Origin: Microglena sp. YARC
Taxonomy: Eukaryota; Chlorophyta; Chlorophyceae; Chlamydomonadales; Chlamydomonadaceae
Length of the DNA stretch: 64,000 nt
Reading direction: 5' to 3'
Assembly: GCA_022414725.1 (NCBI GenBank)
Contig: CM039463.1
Coordinates: 81,699,808 to 81,763,807 of the forward strand
The position numbers were made by a program, and so were the translations under genes. Below are positions 56,401 through 64,000 of the stretch, one piece after another. Numbering within the stretch: position 1 is the stretch's first letter; each line of letters starts with the position of its first letter. The notes beneath the pieces were generated by a model. The model saw only the letters and a list, made by a program, of their open reading frames with translations. It did not search any database and was not told the origin of the DNA.

Positions 56401-57294
56401 TACCCGTACTGCTCTCAAAATTTAACGGTTTAAATTGACGGGAGCAACCGTCAGATCGTGGCGTACGGTATATTACTCAACGAAAAAACCGTCAAATCGT
56501 TTGTTTGGCAGATATTAGGTGCATCACTAGAATGCGCATATCTCTCTGCTCAGTGGGCCAAACACTACAATTTTTAGTGATACGAGATCCCTGGGACCGC
56601 CTGCATCTGTCTGCATATTCAGATGCCTCATGACAATAATGAGTTTAGGAGCACAGACCCTGTGGCCATCTTTAACCACTCTTCCTTGCTCCAATTGTTT
56701 GAATTAGGGCACACTGGGAATGGGATAGGTCAGAGGAGGTAAAAGGCTGACAAGTACAAAAGGAACAGATGCAATGGGGATAGGAAGTCAACATACATGT
56801 GCATTGGAGTGAAGTATACAGAATACGGTATGTGCATATTGTAGCCGTAGCAAAACCTTACCTTGGTCCTTCTAGGTTGCTGAGCAATACAGGAACATAT
56901 GTTACGCTTATGTTTCTGACATTAACTGAGCAAGAGATGATTCAGGAGTTAATGAAAACGATTGAATGTCTCTTTCTAGTTATTTCAATGAGTAACGGTA
57001 GTGTTATGCTGAACAAGATGTTGGGATCTTTGCAGTATTATATGTACACTCCTTGCAGGTCCTAGAACAGTGTACCCTAATATTGTACCATGAACCATGA
57101 ACCAGTGTAACATGATTAAGTACAAACGATCAGTTGCATAAATGGATTTTATTAAATTGGAAACCGTCAAATGTGTAATGTCAATTTATATTTCTTTTAA
57201 AGAAACCGTCAAATGTAAACCGTCAATTTATAATAAAACCCGCTTAAAAAGCCATCAAATTTTGCAACCGTTAAATTTTGAGAGCAGTACGGTA
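56401..57294. mobile_element. TIR DNA transposon, non-autonomous, about 890 bp
   Basis: The left end TACCCGTACTGCTCTC plus AAAATTTAACGG (56401-56428) is the inverse of the right end (57268-57294) over about 27 bp with one indel. TA lies at both outer edges and may be the target duplication, as in Tc1/mariner-type elements. AAACCGTCAAAT-type subterminal repeats occur near both ends (about 56490, 57155, 57200, 57215). An 88-aa ORF inside is not a recognisable transposase. Confidence 0.75.
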
Positions 57295-57485
57295 TGTTCA
57301 GTTTTTGTACTGTTTTTTGTCGCTCAGAAGAAGAGGAGGAAAAAATGGAAAACGAAAGAAAATGGAAAAATGGGGAAATTGATTTGTCCGCGGTTACATT
57401 TTCCTTTTTTTTTTGTACTGCCGAAGACAACGAGCAGCCAAAATGCTGGCTGAAGCTATTTACCAAGTTCAAGTTCAAGTACATG
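57295..57485 (+). mobile_element. LINE-like 3' end with AAGTTC tail
   Basis: GCCGAAGACAACGAGCAGCC, a GGCTG motif and CAAGTTCAAGTTCAAGTAC match the tail of the 53.1-kb relic. It is probably the continuation of 56217-56400 beyond the inserted TIR element. Confidence 0.5.
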
Positions 57486-58450
57486 CCATCTATATAGATA
57501 TGGTCTGTACAGGGTCTGTATAACCAATGTGGTTCATGGTCTAAATAGACCATGGCTCACATTTTAATTGGCATTGTTTGTTCCCTTACCTGATTATTCA
57601 CGACCTAGAAAGGAATCCTCGGATCCGTAAGGTTACTGATGGATTCAAGTCGCATAACTGGCTACCCGAGAAAGTAGTTGAGTGCTCCACTGGCGATTAC
57701 TATCTCCCACTTGAATGAGTAGTGGATTACGGTATACGTTTTAATTCCAGCCTCGCGAGCAATCGGTGTTATTACAGCAGTTAATTAAATTGAATGTGCC
57801 CTGCATTGAGCTGCAGACAAGACTGAGAGGGCAGGTGGCATGAGTTGACTTGATGCTCACATGAGTGCCACCAATCGAGACTGCAATAAAACCAAACCGC
57901 TTTAAAACTACAGTATTAGATCTTCGTATTTCTAGATAGCTGGTCTCCTGCAATGATTGACCAATTACCAGCTGTTTCTTTATCTAGGCTGAGACTCGTA
58001 ACATTGAGCAACAGTTTGCAAATACCTACCCCCTACTCTCCTCCTTCCAGCCTCCTTCTGAATCCTCTGAGTGGCTGGGTTTGTTCGAGAGATCCCACAC
58101 ATCCACTTATCTTGGGAGGGATATCTAACCTCACAAAAATTGTATCAGCAATGCGGCTGGGGAACTCGGTAGGATAGCTGGTCATGCTGAAGGGATTGCG
58201 TTTCGAACTTGATTCTAACCTGGACATGCATGCCTTCAAACTGTCTGCATGACTATCATTACGTCCTGTAACCGGGAGTGTGGTGTAGCAGTGTTTATGC
58301 TACCCATGTTTGCTCAGCCCGCTGACCGTGAGCAGCCTGGGGGCTGATAGACCATGCAAGAAAAACAAAACCAAGTTACTTGATTCTCAACGTTCAGGTG
58401 GATCCCACTCCTCATCCTGCCACCATATACGATCGCCGTATTGTGCGCAT
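57486..58450. other. No gene recognised
   Basis: Mixed-composition sequence with short ORFs (up to about 79 aa) that match nothing I know. Confidence 0.4.
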
Positions 58451-58525
58451 TCAAGGTGAAAGAGCGTCTTGAACATCTTTTCCATATCCACCAAGCACTG
58501 CCACATCCAGGGGTGTGCGCCTTCT
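58451..58525 (-). pseudogene. Diverged ankyrin-like fragment (58.5 kb)
   Basis: After CACAATGTAG it reads RRRTPLDVAVLGGYGKDVQD then ALSP and TGA. The start resembles TPLHVAA-x-x-G, but the second helix is not ankyrin-like. Could be a decayed repeat or a terminal exon. Confidence 0.3.
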
Positions 58526-58910
58526 CTACATTGTGGCAAGGCAAACATAGCAATCAAGGTCAGCAGTGGTGATGATGGGTCTTGGGGACCAGGGATTTTA
58601 TTTCCGATTTGTCTGCGCAGCTTCTAGGCAGCTCCCTGAGCCAGCCACTATATTGCACCCAGATATTTAAGCAGTCCTGGGCAGCTGCTTTTGTTGTCCT
58701 CAAGGTGCACTAGGTGACGTTATGTTCGGCAGAATAGCCACTCAGGGAAGCTGCCTAGGAGCTACTGCTTGTAGCTGAAAATAAAAGCAGTGTCTGAGAT
58801 ATTGTTTCTATGACAATGAGTGCACAGATGTATGTCAATGTGTGAAGCTTTGAAAGACTGAAGGTATCCCAAAAGTAAAAGTGATATTCACATACACACA
58901 CAAACAAACA

Positions 58911-59133
58911 AGTCCTATGCAGCGTCGCAAGCGACGCGGGAAATCGGCGGAGTGTGTTGGCAGCGGAACGAAAGGTGGCAACGAAAATGGATCTTACCAA
59001 AGCCAGTTAGTTATGAGACAGTTGGCTGACGTTTTAGACTCCAATTCAGGTCTGGTTTCAATTTTTCGGCCGGTCGGACGGACGGACAAACGGGTAACCC
59101 TGGGGGCTTCCACCACCCAGAAGGGGGGCTCCG
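58911..59133. mobile_element. Insertion in ankyrin-intron module, unknown type
   Basis: Modules elsewhere read ACACAAACCAAAAACCTTAC without interruption. Here about 220 bp, from about TCCTATGCAGCGTCGC to GGGGGGCTCCGCC, intervene. It contains GCGTCGCAAGCGACGC and CGGTCGGACGGACGGAC. No clear target duplication. Confidence 0.5.
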
Positions 59134-59345
59134 CCAAAAACCTTACCCAAAGCCTCCAAAACATGCCACACCATGCTATGAACCACCAAGGCACCAACCC
59201 TCAACCCAACGCAATTACACACACCATACCTACACAACGCATCACAACAAACACACAACAAACCCTAACCTGAATAGGCAGGCACACTGAGGAGCTGCCT
59301 AGAAGCTGCTACACGTAGCCCAAAATAAAAATAGTGCTTTCTCAC

Positions 59346-59444
59346 CCTGTCCTTGGCATCTACACTTGCTCCTGCTTTCACCAAAGCAAGTACGCATTCA
59401 AGTTGGCCCAATCCAGCAGCTTGGTGCAGGGGTGTACGACCTTG
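59346..59444 (-). CDS. ANK-3 ankyrin-repeat exon at 59.4 kb (99 bp)
   Basis: CTACTTTGTAG, 33 codons QGRTPLHQAAGLGQLECVLA to SVDAKDR, then GTGAGAAAG; phase 0/0. It lies upstream (minus strand) of the ANK-2 coiled-coil exon, so it should belong to a separate preceding gene. Confidence 0.85.
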
Positions 59445-59760
59445 CTACAAAGTAGATACAATGAACGTGATCAGATGTTGTGCAATCAGTGAGTGTTCTC
59501 ATGTGTCAAACAACTAACCCTACCAAATCCACATTCCTTCAGGGCTTAACACCGAATAACCAACACACCCCAGCCCCAGCCCAACCAGTAACCCCAACTC
59601 TGCCCGAAAAGTCCTTACCTACCCTTGAACCCCAAACCAACCTGGAAAGCCCAACCCCAGTCCTTGCCGCGTGTGTCGTGTGTATGTGTGTCTTGCGTGT
59701 GTGTGTGTAGATGCTTGGACGAACAGACGTGTGTAAAATAAAATGCATGTTTTCTTGAAG

Positions 59761-59783
59761 ACCCCCCCCCCCCCCCCCCCCCC
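59761..59783 (+). repeat. Poly-C tract
   Basis: About 22 C, preceded by AAAATGCATGTTTTCT, a sequence that also precedes the poly-C tract at about 61055. Confidence 0.95.
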
Positions 59784-59854
59784 AAATGCTGGCACCACAG
59801 TTGATAGTATCACATTTTGCATGATGTGATATGATCAAGCCGACCTCTTTCTTA

Positions 59855-59862
59855 TGCTACGT
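59855..59862. other. Target duplication of hAT element (left), TGCTACGT
   Basis: Matches TGCTACGC at 60869-60876 in seven of eight positions. Confidence 0.75.
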
Positions 59863-60117
59863 CAGGGGTTTTCTTAGGGTGCGATTCAGCGGAAAGTGTG
59901 ATTTTTAGACTTTTCCGTTTGGGCCTGGTGCGATTTCATGTCATATTTGGCCCTTGCTCATCTCACCCCAAATCTCTAGTTTGACGACAAGGCCCTGGGT
60001 GAAATCGCACCATGCACCTCTAGTTTCGCGTCTGCCTCCCCTTGGTCATCGCTCCATGCATCTGTACCAAAGTCAGTTAGGGCTAGCAAGCAACTTCTGG
60101 AAGCGTCTTCTGGAAGG

Positions 60118-60126
60118 CTATATAAC
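60118..60126 (+). promoter_or_regulatory. TATA box of the hAT element gene
   Basis: CTATATAAC lies 50 bp upstream of the ATG at 60176, a plausible distance for a short 5' leader. Confidence 0.5.
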
Positions 60127-60175
60127 AGCCCCGGGTGTTCAACCTGTGCGCCCTTTTTTGACATCAACTGACGCC

Positions 60176-60376
60176 ATGAGCACGAGTCACAAGCGCCGGA
60201 AGACGCTTCCTGTCGGAAATTATAAGACCATCTCCAGCCTGTTTGGCTTAGCAAAAGGGGGCATCGTCATTGGGGGAGCCCGCCCTGGCCCTGCCCCCTT
60301 GCCAAGCCCTGCCCATGAGGACGACGATGTGGACGACGAGCTCCAGGTTGAAAGAGGATCATTTGAATGTGTGGTT
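60176..60376 (+). CDS. First exon of a hAT-element protein (67 codons)
   Basis: ATG at 60176 is followed by MSTSHKRRKTLPVGNYKTIS, SLFGLAKGGIVIGG, then a Pro-rich and acidic segment (PAHEDDDVDDELQVE). The exon ends at GTT|GTGAGTG after exactly 67 codons (phase 0). The basic start followed by a TISSLFG-type segment resembles N-termini of hAT transposases, often near a nuclear-localisation signal, but this is inference. Downstream coding exons are absent before the right terminus, so this is a fragment. Confidence 0.45.
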
Positions 60377-60876
60377 GTGAGTGTACTATTCTAAGTGGGA
60401 TTACATGCTAAAAGAATTCCTCTATATGCGGGCATTTCTCCACTGGCTGGCTGCCTCCAAGCGCAGGGGTATCAGGGCTACTAAGATATCTCGGGAGCCC
60501 TAACTGACTAGCTGGCTGGGTGGGTTTTTGGTAGGCTGACAGGTGCTGGGCAGACTGACTGGTTACATTTGGGGCTGACTAGCTGACTGGTTTCTGGGGG
60601 TACTAAATGACAAATTGTTTTTTGTTAGTCTAACCGAAGGTAGTTCAAGCCCAGATGGCATGTGCGATGACCGCTGTCCAAATTGAAAGTTCTGGTTTGT
60701 TACACTTTGTGTACGCTAGTTCACACTTTTTAAGCTTGTGCTATTGTTAGAGGCTGGAGCAGGACCAACAATAGCACCACAATCTCTAGTTTTGTAACAA
60801 GATCTGGCCAACAATAGCACCACATGATTCTAGTTTTGAAGCATTGTAATTCCTTAGGAAAAACCCTGTGCTACGC

Positions 60877-61230
60877 AAGGAATGTGTATTGCTAATATCT
60901 CAATAGTGAGTATGTTTTAGGTTTGCCGGGATGTTGGGGCTAGGTTGTGATACTAGACTAGTGGTTACTTTTCTGCACAATTAGAAGTTTGACAAAGTTG
61001 TTACAAACCAGTGTAACATATGTCATACATGTTCAAAATGCATGTTTTCTAAGCCCCCCCCCCCCCCCCCAAAAAAGAATCCCGGGGGGCTACCCCCCCC
61101 CAGACCCCCCTTAAGACAAGCGGGGCTTGAAGCTCTAGAGACGGTTCTACAGCACCGTCCTAGAATGAGGCTTGGGTCGTCGCCACTTGTGGCTACCAAC
61201 ATGGCCTCAAGAATTCTGAAAAAAAACTGG
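60877..61230. other. Unassigned sequence with poly-C tract
   Basis: Contains AAAATGCATGTTTTCTAAG and a poly-C run at about 61054-61070, paralleling 59745-59783. Then comes a GC-rich stretch, and the ankyrin-intron module resumes near 61230. Confidence 0.5.
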
Positions 61231-61804
61231 TACAAAACATTACACTTCATATCAACATGCACACAATCATGTCAGAGTGTGGTGCAACGACATTCTTTTT
61301 TGTACAGTGCTTTTCTCCTTGGTTACACACTGCAGCTTCTATGCAGCTCCCTGAGCCAGCCACTATACTGCACCCAGATATTTAAGCAGTTCTGGACAGC
61401 TGCTTTTGTCAGCTTCAAGGTACACTAGTTTACGTTATGTGCGGCAGAGTAGCCAGCCAGGGGAGCTGCTGCTCGTAGCTGAAAATAAAGGCAGTGTCTG
61501 GGATATTATTTCTATGGCAATAAGTGCACAGATGTATGCCACTGTGTGAAGCTTTGAAGGACTTAAGGTATCCCAAATGTACAAGTGATATTCACATACA
61601 CACACAAACCAAAAACTATACCCAAAGCCTCCACACCACGCCACACCATGCTATGAACCACCAAGGCACCAACCCTCAACCCAACCCAATTACACAAACC
61701 ATATCAACATATCACAACAAACCCTAACATGAATAGCAAGGCACACAGAGGAGCTGCCTAGAAGCTGCTACACGTCGCCCCCCCAAAAAACAGTGACTTC
61801 TTAC

Positions 61805-61903
61805 CTTCCGCTTGGCATCTACACTTGCTCCTGCTTTCACCAAAGCGAGTATGCAGTCAAGGTGGCCGCCTCAAGCAGCTTGGTGCAGGGGTGTCTTACC
61901 GCT
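61805..61903 (-). pseudogene. ANK-3 ankyrin exon with TGA nonsense codon (61.8 kb)
   Basis: Splice sites are intact (CTACTTTGCAG and GTAAGAAG) and length is 99 bp, but codon 11 is TGA (61871-61873) where other copies have AGA or GGA. The rest reads SGKTPLHQAA before and GGHLDCILALVKAGASVDAK after the stop. Skipping this phase-0 exon would avoid the stop. Confidence 0.85.
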
Positions 61904-62039
61904 CTGCAAAGTAGATAAAATGAAAGATTAAATTGATCAAATTTTGTGTTAGCTGTGAGTGGTCTCGTGTGCAGAACAACTAACCCCACCAATGCCCCAT
62001 TCCACCAGCACATAACACCCAACAACCAGCTCTCCAAAG

Positions 62040-63075
62040 CCTTTGTCCCCAAAACCTAACTCCAAAACACCCCCAACCGCACACACCTCAAACCCAGCCT
62101 TACCAGCAACCCCCACCCCCAGAACCAGATCCTACCTGCAAACTCCAACCCAAGCCCTTCCCTCGAACCCTACCCTAAAATGCACCCTCAAACCCCTAAC
62201 CCAATCCTAAATGCAGACCCCAACCGCAGCAATTCCCTCAACCCTTAGCCCTACCCCCAACCCCCAACCCCAACCTTACCCCAAAAGCCCAACCCCAACC
62301 CTACCCCAAAAGCCCAACCCCAGCCTTTCCATCAACCCCCAACCCTATCCGCAAACCCCGACCCCACGCGAAACCCTACACACAGTCCCCAACCCCTAGT
62401 CGCAAACCTCAACCCCAACCTACCTAAAAAGCCCACCCCAACCCTACCCGCAAACCCAACCCTACCCCCAACCCCCAACCCCAACCCTACCTGAAAAGCC
62501 CAATCCCAGCCCTTCCTTAAAACCCCAACCCTAACCTCAGACTCCAACCCTACCCGAAATGCCCAACCCCGACCCTTCCCTCAAACCCCAACCCCAACCC
62601 TACCTGTGAACCCCAAACCTACCCCAAAATCCCAACCCTTCCCTCAAACCCAACCCCCAACTGCAACCCCCAACCCTATCCTTCAACCCCAACCCTACCC
62701 CAAAAGCCCAACCCCAGACATTCTCTCAACCCCCAACCCTACCCGCATTCCCCAACCCCAACCTCAAACCCCAACCCTACCTGAAAAGCCGACCCCCAAA
62801 CCTTGCTTCCAACCCCATCCCTACCCGTAAACCCCAACCCAACACCAAAACCCCAACCCCAGCTCTTCCCCCCAACACCACCCCTACCCACAAACCCTGA
62901 CCCCATCCCTACCCGCAAACCCAGACCCCAGTCGTTCCCGCAAATCCCAACCCTACCGGCAAACCCAAACCTTACCCCAACACCCAACCCAAACCCTATA
63001 CGAAAAAAATAAACCCAGCCCTTCCTGCAAAACCCACCCGCAAACCCCAACTCCACCCCGACACCAACACCAACC
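62040..63075 (-). repeat. C-rich intron minisatellite (62.0-63.1 kb)
   Basis: About 1 kb of CCCAACCCTACCC/CCCCAGCCCTTCCC units. The G-rich sense-strand ORF and the plus-strand ORFs are artefacts. Confidence 0.9.
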
Positions 63076-63176
63076 AAGACAAGACAAGATGCAAGGCAAG
63101 ACACAACTAAGCAGTCTCATTGATTTACAATTATTTGAGCCTTGTGACACTGGCAGGGATGAAATCAGGGTGTTAA

Positions 63177-63228
<52 letters not shown>
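63177..63228 (+). repeat. (AATC)n microsatellite
   Basis: About 12 copies of AATC. Shorter versions (two to four copies) lie at the same place in other modules, for example 42290 and 49650. Confidence 0.95.
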
Positions 63229-63231
<3 letters not shown>

Positions 63232-63367
63232 ATGAATGTGGTGCAATATGAGGTTGATTGTAGTTTGAAGTGCTTGATGTCTGCATGAATACCAATGCAT
63301 ATTTGACACTAGAATGCATGTGTGCAAGCAACCATTGGGCTTGTGCTGCAATGATATGCATTCTTAC

Positions 63368-63450
63368 ATTGGCCTCAGCATCCACTTTGGCTCCGGATTC
63401 CACCAAAGCATTTAGGCAGCCGAAAAATCCCTCTTTTACAGCCCAATATC
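63368..63450 (-). CDS. ANK-3 type-C ankyrin exon, open (63.4 kb)
   Basis: Reads RYWAVKEGFFGCLNALVESG then AKVDAEAN to a GTAAGAATGC donor with no stop. It is the best-preserved type-C copy. The usual start (G-x-x-TPLH) is replaced by CA-rich sequence, and a weak ATGAG acceptor is the only candidate, so use as an exon is doubtful. Confidence 0.4.
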
Positions 63451-63479
63451 TCATGTGCGTTTGTATGCGCGTGTGTAAG

Positions 63480-64000
63480 TGCAATCAAATGCCGTTTAGA
63501 TCAAATAACAGTTCATTTGTTACCATATTTCTTATAAAAGTGGTTGAATCCTTTAAACCTTGAATGGTTACGGGGTTCATTATTATCCTCATAGTATGAG
63601 TGACTATTAAATGCTGCTCCTAGTTGAATTCCAATTTAAACAAAGAGCTTTTTCCTATCTTCAGGATATTAAGGGCATTCCGGGGTATTCCATTATATAA
63701 CGCATCTCATCTTCAACAGCTTGCCTGCCATCAACACAATACCAAATTCTCTCATAACATGATATGACTCAGTTCCATCAGTCAAATCCCCAATTTAAAT
63801 CACATGCATGCACAAAAACATTACACTTTATATCAACATGCCCACAATCATGACAGAGGGTGGTGCAACGACACTCTTTAGTACAGTGCTTTTTGCCTTG
63901 CTTAAACGCTGCAGCTTCTAGGCAGCTCCATGAGCCAGCTGTTTGGATAAGCCCAATTATGTCATCAGTGCTGGACAGCTAATGGCATCAGCTTCCAGGT
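63480..64000 (-). repeat. Ankyrin-intron module, continues beyond window
   Basis: Contains GAATGGTTACGGGGTTCATT, the GCATCTCATCTTCAACAGC landmark at 63701 and GCAGCTTCTAGGCAGCTCC, as in the ANK-2 modules. The next exon would be expected just past the window edge. Confidence 0.7.

Larger units (their letters stand above)
59863..60868 (+). mobile_element. hAT-type DNA transposon, 1006 bp, internally deleted
   Basis: The left end CAGGGGTTTTCTTAGGG and right end (reverse complement) CAGGGTTTTTCCTAAGG match at 14 of 17 bases. An 8-bp target duplication with one mismatch flanks the element. Subterminal CTCTAGTTT-type motifs occur at both ends (about 59972, 60018, 60785, 60830). It retains a TATA box and a 5' coding exon, but is far too short for a full transposase. 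Confidence 0.85.

Overview
The window is eukaryotic nuclear DNA. It has spliceosomal exons with GT-AG and GC-AG boundaries, a Ty1/copia LTR retrotransposon, hAT-type and other DNA transposons, LINE 3' ends, large satellite arrays and kilobase introns full of minisatellite. There is no operon structure, rRNA, CRISPR array or convincing tRNA. A repeat-rich protist, perhaps a green alga, would fit, but that is an inference and I cannot name the organism.

Left end (1-16.8 kb): a 183-bp satellite array (1-1396), then three head-to-tail copies of a ~4.7-kb macro-repeat (2035-6750, 6751-11429, 11430-16117) and a partial fourth. Each macro-unit holds satellite monomers, an AT-rich stretch, a CA-rich 52-bp minisatellite without stop codons (source of long spurious ORFs), a CCATAC-rich minisatellite and a GC-rich block. 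One complete satellite monomer sits inverted at 16456-16638.

Middle and right (16.8-64 kb), minus strand: at least two, probably three, tandem ankyrin-repeat genes. Nearly every ankyrin repeat is one exon of exactly 99 bp (33 codons), phase 0 on both sides, with consensus splice sites. ANK-1 has a coiled-coil exon (26719-27092), a linker/half-ankyrin exon (19188-19367) and an ankyrin exon (17885-17983). ANK-2 has a coiled-coil exon (51635-52095), a diverged linker exon (51159-51278) and a series of ankyrin exons at 50.7, 48.3, 45.1, 43.2, 41.1, 39.8, 38.8, 38.2 and 35.5 kb. ANK-3 is represented by exons at 59.4, 61.8 (nonsense) and possibly 63.4 kb. Introns consist of repeated modules of about 1.5-3.7 kb containing C-rich (sense strand G-rich) minisatellites; some exons are decayed.

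Mobile DNA: a young, nearly complete copia element (19702-26643, minus; 324-bp LTRs differing at one base; CATGT target duplication) lies in the first visible intron of ANK-1. Its gag and pol share one reading frame broken only by two TAG codons. Two small hAT-type MITEs (17447-17663, 18413-18607) have perfect 8-bp target duplications. A 1006-bp hAT-like element (59863-60868) carries a TATA box and a first exon. A TIR element (56401-57294) is nested in a LINE relic. An LTR-like sequence (29859-30347), several LINE-like 3' tails and a 110-bp-arm foldback (37269-37500) complete the inventory. A small two-exon gene for a putative mitochondrial coiled-coil protein lies at 53837-54172 (minus).
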